Shown here: positions 49,414 through 57,949 of the stretch, one piece after another
Layout of the letters: every line of letters begins with the position of its first letter
Numbering within the stretch: position 1 is the stretch's first letter
Assembly: GCA_028872915.1 (NCBI GenBank)
Contig: JAGWNY010000001.1
Span: forward strand, 86,642 to 150,641
DNA: 64,000 bases
DNA from: Verrucomicrobiota bacterium
GTDB taxonomy: Bacteria > Verrucomicrobiota > Verrucomicrobiia > Limisphaerales > UBA11358
Direction: 5' to 3'
Position numbers and translations under genes: made by a program
The notes under the pieces: generated by a model
What the model was told of the DNA's origin: nothing
The model's input: only the letters and a program-made list of their open reading frames with translations
Databases searched by the model: none

Positions 49414-50410
49414 GCCGGCCACATCGAAAGGCGCGGGCGCGGCCTTGATCCAGTCCGCGGGACAAACCGCGGCGTCTGGCGGGCATCCCAGTCCGGGGCG
49501 GCGGGCGTGGCGGCGGTTCCAGCGCAACCTTCCGGCCGTGGCGAGCGCGTGGTTTTTGATGGTTCTGCTCGCCGCGGTCGTGGTCTGGCCGTTGGCCCTC
49601 AAGTTTGCCGGGCCGCAATTTGACGCGCTTCACGCGCCGGACCGCCTTTCCAACGCGCAGTTTGCGCCGCCATCGGCGGAGCATTGGTTTGGAACGGACC
49701 TGCACGGGCGGGACGTGTTCTCGCGGGTGCTTTACGGGGCGCGGATTTCGCTTCTGGTGGGCGTGGTGGGCACGCTGGTGAGCCTGGTCATTGGCGTGCT
49801 GTGGGGCGCCATTGCAGGCTACGCGGGCGGCCGGACGGACGCCATTTTGATGCGCATCGTGGACGTCCTTTATTCGCTGCCTTCGGTGATTTTCGTGATG
49901 GTGTTAATCACGATGCTGGGTGAATGGCTCAAAGGTCTGCCGTTTGCGCGGCAGTCGTCCACCGCGGCAGGAGCGGCGCGGGTCACGCTGCTGTTCGTGG
50001 GGCTGGGGGCGGTGTCGTGGCTGACCATGGCGCGGATTGTTCGCGGCCAGGTGTTGTCCTTGCGCGCGCGCCCTTTTGTGGAGGCGAGCCGGGCGCTGGG
50101 CGCGCGGCCCGGATGGATTCTGGGCCGGCACATCATTCCCAATATCCTGGGCATAGTGATCACCTACCTCGCGTTGACAATGCCGGCCATCATTCTTTAC
50201 GAATCGTTTTTGAGCTATCTGGGATTGGGCGTGCAACCGCCGATGGCAAGCTGGGGCACGCTGATTGCCGAGGGCGTTTCGCAGATCAATCCCATCCGCA
50301 TCTACTGGTGGCTCGTCTTTTTTCCGGCGGGAATACTGGTGATAACGCTGCTGGCGTTGAATCTTCTGGGCGACGGCCTGCGGGACGCGTGGGATGTAAA
50401 GGGGCGGTAA
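49406..50410 (+). CDS. oppC: peptide ABC transporter permease (OppC-like)
   Basis: HWFGTDLHGRDVFSRVLYGARISLLVGVVGTLVSLVIGVLWGAIAGYAGG; EASRALGARPGWILGRHIIPNI. Confidence 0.92.
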   Translation: MSEPATSKGAGAALIQSAGQTAASGGHPSPGRRAWRRFQRNLPAVASAWFLMVLLAAVVVWPLALKFAGPQFDALHAPDRLSNAQFAPPSAEHWFGTDLHGRDVFSRVLYGARISLLVGVVGTLVSLVIGVLWGAIAGYAGGRTDAILMRIVDVLYSLPSVIFVMVLITMLGEWLKGLPFARQSSTAAGAARVTLLFVGLGAVSWLTMARIVRGQVLSLRARPFVEASRALGARPGWILGRHIIPNILGIVITYLALTMPAIILYESFLSYLGLGVQPPMASWGTLIAEGVSQINPIRIYWWLVFFPAGILVITLLALNLLGDGLRDAWDVKGR

Positions 50411-50675
50411 CGCTTTGTTTAGCCACGGATGAAACACTGATTGAACAAGGATAAAGACGGGAAAAGGGGTTTGGAACCGGCGTTTGGAACCGGCGGAGGC
50501 GGCTGAAATAATTATCTGCTTTAACCAACAAAATTAGAGATATGACTTGCGGCGGGAGGCAAAAATTCCAAAAATTCAGCTTGACTTCGTTTCGGGTTTC
50601 GTGTGTATTCGTCGGCGTGGATTTCGCTCGACGCATGACGCTGCTTTGCTTGTGCCTCTGAGGCGAATCCAGGCC

Positions 50676-53600
50676 ATGACATCCATCCGCCCATCGTCCT
50701 TCGCCTTTGCGCTTGTTCTGGCCGCGGTTGGCATCTGGCTGGGCATGGCGCCGGCGGCGCCGGGTGCCACGGTTATCGTGACCAATACGGCTGACAGCGG
50801 CCCCGGTTCGCTGCGCGAGGCCATCGGCAACAGCGCGGCTGGCGACACCATTCTCTTCACCAACACCCTTGCCGGCCAGACCATCCGCCTGACCGGCGGA
50901 GGGCTTCTCGTTTCCGAGAGCCTGACCATTGATGCATCCGGGCTGGCCGGAGGAGTTCGCATTGATGCCGACGGAAACTCGCGAGTAATGGAGATTCACA
51001 ACGCAAGCGTAATCCTCGATTCGCTCACGTTGACGAATGGCCGTGCCTCCAGCGCCGGCGGTGGAATACTGGTTGATGACGGCTCGATGCTCATCGCCAG
51101 CAATTGCGTCTTTTCGGGCAATGCCGCCTCCTACGGCGGCGGCATTGAGAATTACTCCGGCCCGATGACGCTCAACTATTGCACATTTTCGGGTAATTCC
51201 GCGACCTCTGGCAACGGCGGCGGCATAGACAACGGCGGCCCGATGACGCTCAACCATTGCGTCCTCTCGGATAATTCCGCCATCGGCGGCTATGGATTCG
51301 GCGGCGGCATTTGCAACACCTTTTACGACAGCGAGACCGCCACGCTCAACAATTGCGCGATCTCCAATAACTTCAGCGTCAGCGACGGCGGCGGTATTTC
51401 CACCGCGGCCGTGCCTGGGGGCGCGATGACGCTCAACAATTGCGTCTTGTCGGGCAACGCGACCGCCAACGGCTACGGGGGCGGCGTCGCCAGCGACTAT
51501 TCGGGCGCGCTGACGCTCAACAATTGCACCCTGTCCGGCAACTCCAGCCGCTGGAGCGGCGGCGGCGTTGACAACGACTATTGGAGCGCGCTGGCGCTCA
51601 ACAACTGCTCCCTGTCCGGCAATTCCGGCGTCCGGGGCGGCGGCGGCATTGAGAGCTACGGCCCCGCCATGCTCAATAATTGCACGTTGGCCGGCAATTC
51701 CGCCACCAACGGCAACGGCGGCGGCCTGTGCATCTCTTCGGGCGCCGTCGCGCTGACCAATACAATTGTGGCCGGGAACACGGCCTCCGGCGATGCCAAC
51801 GTCTCAGGCGGTTTCATCGGCGCCAACAACCTGATTGGCGGCGATCCGCGCCTTATGCCCTTGGGCAATTATGGCGGGCCGACTCAAACGATGCCGCCTT
51901 TGGCCGGCTCACCCGCGATTAACGCCGGCACGGATTCGGTCACCAATTTCCTGGCAACCGATCAGCGCGGATATCCGCGCTTATTCGGCGCGCACGTGGA
52001 CATTGGCGCGGTGGAGTTTCGCAATTTTGTCGTTCTCAATGCCAACGACAGTGGACCCGGTTCGCTGCGCGATGCCATTGCCCTTGCGCCGGATTTGGTC
52101 ACTTTCACCAACACACTTGCCGGCCAGACCATCCACCCGACGAGCGGAGAGCTTCTCATTTCCAACAGCATGACAATTGACGCGTCGGCGCTGCCTGGCG
52201 GGGTGAGCATTGCCCACGGCTACCCCCTCAGTTATCGTGTGATGGAGATTACAAACGCAACCGCGATCCTGGATTCCCTCACTTTTACAAACGCTGTATT
52301 CGTACTTTTCACCAGCGGCGCCGAAGGCGGCGGAATGCTGGTTGATCACGGCTCAACGCTTATCGCCAGCAATTGCATCTTCGGTAACGATGAAGTTAGC
52401 GGCTACTCGCGTGCGGGTGGAGGCAGCGGAGGTGGACTTGCCGTGGAGGGTGACGCCACGCTCACGGGATGCATTTTTTCTGGCAATGAGGCCGGCTCGT
52501 ACGGCGGCGCCATTTACAACAATGGCACTCTCACTCTCAACGATTGCGTGGTCTCGGACAATGATGTAGAGGAGTACCGGAACGGCTACCACTACAATGG
52601 CGGCGGCATTTACAACCGCGGCGTTCTAACGCTCAACAATTCCTTTCTGTCAAATAATGTCGCCGGTAGAATCATATTTTCTCATTATTACCAACGGGTG
52701 CCTGGGGACGGCGGCGGCATTTTCAGCTCCAACGCCCAGGTCACGCTCAGTAATTGTGTTGTCGCCGACAATGTCGCCTCCTCGGGAGGCGGCATTGAGA
52801 GTTACCGTGGCGGTTCTCTTACGCTCAACCGTTGCATAATATCAGGTAATTCCGCCACCAACGGGTACGGGAATGGCGGCGGCATTGACGCCGAAGGCGT
52901 CTCTCTGACACTCAACGATTGCACATTTTCGGGTAATTCCGCGACCTCTGGCGATGGCGGCGGCATTGACGCCGAAGGCGTCTCTCTGACGCTCAACGAT
53001 TGCGACATCTCCAGCAATGGGTGCGCATGGAACGGTGGCGGCATTTGCCTAGGACCTGGCAGGGGCACAGACGTGCTTAGCAATTGCACAATCTCTGGTA
53101 ATATAAGCGGCTTTGGCGGCGGCATTGGAAATAGCGTCGCGTTAGGCGCTCCAGCTCTCATGCTTAACAATTGCACCATCGCGGACAATTCGGCCACCAA
53201 CGGCAGTGGCGGCGGTATTGAAACCTCCGGGACTCTCATTATCAACAATTGCACCATCTCAGGCAATTTCACCACGAATGTGTTCGGCTGGAACAGCGGC
53301 GACGGCATTTCCCACGGCTTTATTACTGCGCTGACCAATACGATTGTGGCCGGGAACACGCCCGGCAACATCGCCATCCTTGGCCAATTTTCCGGCGCCA
53401 ACAACCTGATTGGCGGCGATCCGCGCCTTATGCCCTTGGGCAATCATGGGGGGCCTACTCAAACCATGCCGCCGTTGCCCGGTTCGCCGGCCATTGACGC
53501 CGGCACGGATTCAGTCACGAATTTTCTGGCAACCGATCAGCGCGGTTATCCGCGGTTGTTTGGCGCGCACGTGGACATTGGCGCGGTGGAACTCCGCAAC

Positions 53601-55421
53601 CCCGTCGTTCTCAACGCCAACGACAGCGGACCCGGTTCCCTGCGCCAGGCCATTGCCCTTGCGCCGGAGTTGGTCACTTTCACCAACACACTCGCCGGCC
53701 AGACCATTCTACTGACCAGCGGAGAGCTTTTCGTTTCCAACAGCATGACAATTGACGCATCGGCGCTGCCGGGCGGCGCAAGCATTGCCAGCCCACGGTT
53801 CGGTGTCCCCGCTCATCGTGTGATGGAGATTACAAACGCAACCGCGATCCTGGATTCCCTCACGTTGACGAACGGCGAAGCCTACAACGGCGGCGGAATA
53901 TTGGTTGACGGCGGCTCAACGCTCATTGCCAGCAATTGCATCTTCTCAGGCAATTCCGCTTTTGATCGCTATTACCCCTTTGGTCCTGGAATTGGCGGGG
54001 CCATCTGCGGTTCTCCCCTGACCACGGTCACGCTCGTTGGATGCACTCTTTCTGGCAATGAGGCCAATTCCTTTGGCGGAGCCGTTTATGATTTTCCCCT
54101 AGCCACTGTCACGCTCACCGGATGCACGCTTTCCGGCAATAAGGCCAATTCCTCTGGCGGAGCCATTTTTGTGGATTTTCCCCCAGCCACTGTCACGCTC
54201 ACCGGATGCACGCTTTCCGGAAACGCTGCCAACTCAGCTGGCGGCGCCATTGACAACAACGGCACTCTCACGCTCAACGATTGCGTGCTCTCGGACAATG
54301 TCGCACGCCAACAGTTCGGCTACCGCTACGGCCCCCCCGGCAACGGCGGCGGCATTTACAACCACGGCGCTTTGACGCTCAACAATTGCATCCTTTCAGA
54401 TAACTCCGCCACAAGCTACCTCGGTTTCGGCGCTGGCGGTGGCATTTGCAGTGTCGGGTTGCCGGCCACGCTTAATAATTGCACGTTGTCTGGTAACACC
54501 GCCAGCGCCGGCGGCGGCATTGAAGCCTCTGGCACGCTGACACTCAACAATTGCACATTGTTTGACAACACCGCCGGCAACGGCGGCGGCATTGCGAGCT
54601 CTATCTTCTTCGGATCCACGAACGTTTTGACGCTCAACAATTGCACGCTGTCAGGCAACTCCGCAACGAACTTCGGTGTCCCTTTCATCCAAGGCTTCGG
54701 CAGCTTCGGCGGCTACGGCGGCGGCATAGACACCTACGGCCCTGCCTCGCTCAACAATTGCACCCTTTCCGGCAACTCCAGCGGCACGAACGGCGGCGGC
54801 ATATATGCCGATGATGCTGCGCTCAACAATTGCACCATCTCCGGCAATCACTCATACTACGGCGGCGGCATTGGCGGCCATGTCCTAGGGATAACGAATA
54901 CAATTGTGGCCGGGAACACTCCCGGCAACATCGCCATCTTTGGCCAATTTTCCGGCGCCAACAACCTGATTGGCGGCGATCCGCGGCTTATGCCATTGGG
55001 CAATCATGGAGGGCCGACCCAAACGATGCCGCCCTTGCCCGGTTCACCCGCCATTGACGCCGGCGCGGATTCAGTCACGAATTTTCTGGCCACCGATCAG
55101 CGCGGTTATCCGCGTTTGTCCGGCGCGCACGTGGACATTGGCGCGGTGGAGGTGCAATTTGTTCCGGCGCCCGCGAACAGTCCGCCGGTGATCACGGGCG
55201 CGTTCTGGGCCTATGCGGGCGAAAGCAACGCCTTTCAATTCACGTTCACCAACGTGTTGGATGCCGATTTCACCGCGCTGGCCTCCACGAACATGGCCCT
55301 GCCATTGGCCGATTGGACGGTCCTGGGCAATATCCCTGAAATTTCGCCCGGCGAATACCAATTCACCGATTGGAACGCGACCAATTCCGCGCAATGCTTT
55401 TACCGCGTCGTTTCGCCCTGA
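50676..55421 (+). CDS. giant right-handed beta-helix surface protein (Pmp-like repeats, choice-of-anchor-Q-like modules)
   Basis: Signal peptide; tens of LNNCTLSGNSATxGGGI repeats; three copies of a GSLR(D/E/Q)AI...TFTNTLAGQTI head and a SGANNLIGGDPRLMPLGNxGGPTQTMPPLxGSPAI tail. Confidence 0.85.
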   Translation: MTSIRPSSFAFALVLAAVGIWLGMAPAAPGATVIVTNTADSGPGSLREAIGNSAAGDTILFTNTLAGQTIRLTGGGLLVSESLTIDASGLAGGVRIDADGNSRVMEIHNASVILDSLTLTNGRASSAGGGILVDDGSMLIASNCVFSGNAASYGGGIENYSGPMTLNYCTFSGNSATSGNGGGIDNGGPMTLNHCVLSDNSAIGGYGFGGGICNTFYDSETATLNNCAISNNFSVSDGGGISTAAVPGGAMTLNNCVLSGNATANGYGGGVASDYSGALTLNNCTLSGNSSRWSGGGVDNDYWSALALNNCSLSGNSGVRGGGGIESYGPAMLNNCTLAGNSATNGNGGGLCISSGAVALTNTIVAGNTASGDANVSGGFIGANNLIGGDPRLMPLGNYGGPTQTMPPLAGSPAINAGTDSVTNFLATDQRGYPRLFGAHVDIGAVEFRNFVVLNANDSGPGSLRDAIALAPDLVTFTNTLAGQTIHPTSGELLISNSMTIDASALPGGVSIAHGYPLSYRVMEITNATAILDSLTFTNAVFVLFTSGAEGGGMLVDHGSTLIASNCIFGNDEVSGYSRAGGGSGGGLAVEGDATLTGCIFSGNEAGSYGGAIYNNGTLTLNDCVVSDNDVEEYRNGYHYNGGGIYNRGVLTLNNSFLSNNVAGRIIFSHYYQRVPGDGGGIFSSNAQVTLSNCVVADNVASSGGGIESYRGGSLTLNRCIISGNSATNGYGNGGGIDAEGVSLTLNDCTFSGNSATSGDGGGIDAEGVSLTLNDCDISSNGCAWNGGGICLGPGRGTDVLSNCTISGNISGFGGGIGNSVALGAPALMLNNCTIADNSATNGSGGGIETSGTLIINNCTISGNFTTNVFGWNSGDGISHGFITALTNTIVAGNTPGNIAILGQFSGANNLIGGDPRLMPLGNHGGPTQTMPPLPGSPAIDAGTDSVTNFLATDQRGYPRLFGAHVDIGAVELRNPVVLNANDSGPGSLRQAIALAPELVTFTNTLAGQTILLTSGELFVSNSMTIDASALPGGASIASPRFGVPAHRVMEITNATAILDSLTLTNGEAYNGGGILVDGGSTLIASNCIFSGNSAFDRYYPFGPGIGGAICGSPLTTVTLVGCTLSGNEANSFGGAVYDFPLATVTLTGCTLSGNKANSSGGAIFVDFPPATVTLTGCTLSGNAANSAGGAIDNNGTLTLNDCVLSDNVARQQFGYRYGPPGNGGGIYNHGALTLNNCILSDNSATSYLGFGAGGGICSVGLPATLNNCTLSGNTASAGGGIEASGTLTLNNCTLFDNTAGNGGGIASSIFFGSTNVLTLNNCTLSGNSATNFGVPFIQGFGSFGGYGGGIDTYGPASLNNCTLSGNSSGTNGGGIYADDAALNNCTISGNHSYYGGGIGGHVLGITNTIVAGNTPGNIAIFGQFSGANNLIGGDPRLMPLGNHGGPTQTMPPLPGSPAIDAGADSVTNFLATDQRGYPRLSGAHVDIGAVEVQFVPAPANSPPVITGAFWAYAGESNAFQFTFTNVLDADFTALASTNMALPLADWTVLGNIPEISPGEYQFTDWNATNSAQCFYRVVSP

Positions 55422-55554
55422 AGCTGCATCCGCCCAAATCAAACCAAATCACGATCCAGACCGCATCCACTGGCGTCAAATCAAGCCTGTTCAATCACCC
55501 GAACACGAAATGCGCTTGCTCCGCGGCGGGTTGCCGGGGGATAATAACCGCGGT

Positions 55555-55643
55555 GGAGAGGTGGCAGAGTGGTTTAACGCGCACGCCTGGAGAGCGTGAA
55601 TACCCAAAAGGTATCGGGGGTTCGAATCCCCCCCTCTCCGCCA
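55555..55643 (+). tRNA. tRNA-Ser(GGA), CCA encoded
   Basis: Acceptor GGAGAGG/CCTCTCC, anticodon loop ctGGAga between acgc/gcgt, long variable arm, GGTTCGAATCC T-arm, GCCA 3' end. Confidence 0.95.
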
Positions 55644-55646
55644 GTT
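55617..55646. repeat. direct repeat copy 1 (tRNA-Ser 3' end; candidate att site)
   Basis: ggggttcgaatccccccctctccgccagtt; near-identical copy at 56915-56945, one C longer. Confidence 0.85.
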
Positions 55647-55654
55647 CGATTCGA

Positions 55655-55826
55655 GAGGTTTTTCGCGCTGATGCGCGAGAATGGTCGTGGGGTCGGAATT
55701 AAAGTCGGCCCAGTAAATCCACGGGTTTTTGAACTCCAGCCGCAACGTTTTATCCCCCACTTGAAAGTTCGAACCGATGTTTTTGAGAAAACCGCGTTTT
55801 CTCTCCGCGTTTCCTTCGGCGAGCAA
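55655..55826 (-). pseudogene. possible C-terminal remnant of a serine recombinase/resolvase-family protein
   Basis: Reverse strand reads AEGNAERKRGFLKNIGSNFQVGDKTLRLEFKNPWIYWADFN, resembling recombinase C-terminal tails; no upstream catalytic domain. Confidence 0.4.
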
Positions 55827-55896
55827 TAGAACCGCTTGTTACGTCCGCGCCGGACAGAAGGGTTGCAGTTGGATGGAAGATCCGGCAGATTAACCC

Positions 55897-56109
55897 ATGA
55901 TGAAAGCGGTTGCATTAACAGCCCATTTTGACGGCGAGAAGGTTCAGTTTGACGAACCATGCCAACTTGACCCCAATGCGCGGCTGGTGGTCGTGGTGCT
56001 GCCACCCGATGATGAACGCCACGCTTGGTCGCGATACTCCGCCGGTCAGTTGGCGAAAGCTTACGGCGACAACGAGCCGGAATATACCACCGCTGACGTG
56101 CGCCCATGA
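55897..56109 (+). CDS. putative antitoxin of a type II TA pair
   Basis: 70 aa MMKAVALTAHFDGEKVQFDEPCQLDPNARLVVVVLPP...; ATGA overlap with the downstream MazF-like ORF. Confidence 0.6.
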   Translation: MMKAVALTAHFDGEKVQFDEPCQLDPNARLVVVVLPPDDERHAWSRYSAGQLAKAYGDNEPEYTTADVRP

Positions 56110-56465
56110 CCGAAGGTGACATCGCCCTGGCCCCGTTGCCCCAAGCCGACGGCCAGATCAAAAACCGGCCCATTGTTTTGCTCCGACGATTCCCTCCCTT
56201 CGGCGATTTCCTCGTCTGTGGCGTGAGCAGCCAACTCCACCAGAGCGTTGCTGGGTTTGACGAAACCATTGCGCCGGCTGACAACGAATTTGCCGCCAGC
56301 GGACTCAAGGCGGCGTCGCTTATTCGGTTGGGCTTTCTCGCGGTGCTGCCAGAATCGGCGCTTCTGGGAAAAATCGGCTCGCTGTCGTCCGAACGCCGGC
56401 AACGACTGCTGGCCAACCTTTGCCGCCATCTGGGTTCGCAAGACCAGCCCGGCTCGAAGAAATAA
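56106..56465 (+). CDS. PemK/MazF-like toxin
   Basis: GDIALAPLPQADGQIKNRPIVLLRRFPPFGDFLVCGVSSQ...SLIRLGFLAVLPESALLGKIGSLSSERRQRLLANL. Confidence 0.7.
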   Translation: MTEGDIALAPLPQADGQIKNRPIVLLRRFPPFGDFLVCGVSSQLHQSVAGFDETIAPADNEFAASGLKAASLIRLGFLAVLPESALLGKIGSLSSERRQRLLANLCRHLGSQDQPGSKK

Positions 56466-56748
56466 CCGAATACAGACTGCGCTGACTTTTTGGACGACAG
56501 AATTCCAGCACGGCCGTTGAGAGAATTTTCGCTTGGCTGACCAGGATGCAAGTTCATGGCCCGGCATCCCTAGTCGGTTCGTCAGCCTGGCGTCCGTATT
56601 GCAGCCGCAGCCGTTGCCAGCCTCGCCAGCGCGTTTTTCCCAAAGCGGGGAGCCAAGTTGCGGGTGGACCGTATCCCGGCCCGTAGGCGCGTTAAATTCG
56701 ATTGCGCCGCGTTCACGTTCCTTGTCAGGTGAAAGCTCATGGTGAAAA

Positions 56749-56913
56749 TCATTCCGCCGATTTGACGATGGCGAGAATTGCGGCCTTGAGCGGGGCCGGG
56801 AGTTTTTCCCAGGCGGTGACTGCTTGGGACAAATCGTGGCTTGACGAGACTGAAATTTGTGAGTCTATTTGTGAGTCGCTGTGCGGATTTCCCTTATTTT
56901 CGCCGGGAAACCA
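56749..56913 (-). pseudogene. C-terminal remnant of a probable tyrosine recombinase/integrase
   Basis: My own reverse-strand translation WFPGENKGNPHSDSQIDSQISVSSSHDLSQAVTAWEKLPAPLKAAILAIVKSAE*; the AWxxLPxxLKAAILAxVK ending resembles phage-integrase-family C-termini; abuts the duplicated tRNA end. Confidence 0.5.
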
Positions 56914-56914
56914 T

Positions 56915-56945
56915 GGGGTTCGAATCCCCCCCCTCTCCGCCAGTT
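56915..56945. repeat. direct repeat copy 2 of tRNA-Ser 3' end (candidate att site)
   Basis: ggggttcgaatcccccccctctccgccagtt, matches 55617-55646 apart from one extra C. Confidence 0.85.
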
Positions 56946-56965
56946 GGCTTCTTCAGTATCGAAAA

Positions 56966-57044
56966 TGGGGTGGTCAACGGGATTTGAACCCGCGACAGCC
57001 AGATCCACAATCTGGGGCTCTAACCAGGCTGAGCTATGACCACC
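56966..57044 (-). tRNA. tRNA-His(GTG), CCA encoded
   Basis: Reverse complement GGTGGTCATAGCTCAGCCTGGTTAGAGCCCCAGATTGTGGATCTGGCTGTCGCGGGTTCAAATCCCGTTGACCACCCCA; G-1:C73 pair present. Confidence 0.95.
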
Positions 57045-57131
57045 AACCGCCGCAAATGCTAATTTTTTCAACCCACTGCGTCAAGTTTGCGGCGTTGCCA
57101 AGCCCCCGGCGTCACTTTAAAATTTTTTCGC

Positions 57132-57941
57132 ATGGCCGATTACAAAGTCCAGTTCGAGGTGTTCGAAGGCCCGCTCGATCTGCTGCTCTACCTCATCAAA
57201 AAAGAGGAGGTGGATATTTACCAGGTCAATCTCACCCGCCTGGCCACGCAATTCATCGAATACGTTGACACCTTACGGCTGCTGGATTTGGAAATCGCCG
57301 GCGAATTCCTCGTGATGGCTTCGACTCTCATGCTCATCAAAAGCCGCGAGTTGCTTCCGGCCGATCAACAGGCGCAGGTGGAAGGCGAGGACGAAGGGGA
57401 AGACCCCCGCTGGGAACTGATCCGGCAACTGGTGGAATATAAAAAATTCAAGGACGCGGCCGCCCAGTTGCAGACGCTCGAAGCGCGGCAGGACGACATT
57501 TTTCCCCGCCTGCCCGGCAAGCCGGACTTGGAATCGTCCGCCGCGCCGCGGCCCAGGCCCGATGTTTCCATCTTTGACCTGCTCAACGCCGTCAACGCGG
57601 TCCTCAAACGGTTTGAACGGCGGGCAGGCGCGGCGCCGGACATTTTCGAAGACCAATGGACCGTGGGCCAGAAGATTGAGTTCATTCTCCAGATGCTGGC
57701 GGAGCGCGGTTCGTTGAAATTTTCCGAATTGTTCGAAACCGCCTCCAGCCGGGCTGAAATCGTCTGCACGTTTCTGGCGCTGCTGGAATTGATTCGCCTG
57801 AAACAACTGGTCTGCGCGCAGGCGGAGGCTTTTGGCGAGATTGAAATCACCAGGGCGCCCAATGCGGCGCCGGTGGCGTCGGCGTCGGCCCCGGCGCCAT
57901 CCACCCCGGCCGGCCAGCCTGTGGCGGAGCAAACGTCGTAA
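57132..57941 (+). CDS. scpA: segregation and condensation protein A
   Basis: YKVQFEVFEGPLDLLLYLIKKEEVDIYQVNLTRLATQFIEYV...FLVMASTLMLIKSRELLP. Confidence 0.93.
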   Translation: MADYKVQFEVFEGPLDLLLYLIKKEEVDIYQVNLTRLATQFIEYVDTLRLLDLEIAGEFLVMASTLMLIKSRELLPADQQAQVEGEDEGEDPRWELIRQLVEYKKFKDAAAQLQTLEARQDDIFPRLPGKPDLESSAAPRPRPDVSIFDLLNAVNAVLKRFERRAGAAPDIFEDQWTVGQKIEFILQMLAERGSLKFSELFETASSRAEIVCTFLALLELIRLKQLVCAQAEAFGEIEITRAPNAAPVASASAPAPSTPAGQPVAEQTS

Positions 57942-57949
57942 TTTAAAAA

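Noticed and set aside
51900-55160. CRISPR array suspected from regular repeats
   Set aside because: Repeats are in-frame protein rungs of varying spacing within one long ORF; no constant repeat/spacer structure and no cas genes.
55574-56557. 327-aa minus-strand ORF across the TA pair
   Set aside because: Ends in EGGIRTPDTFWVFTLSRRAR, which is tRNA-Ser translated in reverse; overlaps the better supported TA ORFs.
56702-57268. 188-aa ORF and 56865..57071 minus ORF
   Set aside because: Translations run through tRNA-derived repeat and tRNA-His sequence (GGQRDLNPRQPDPQSGALT type), a known mis-annotation artefact.
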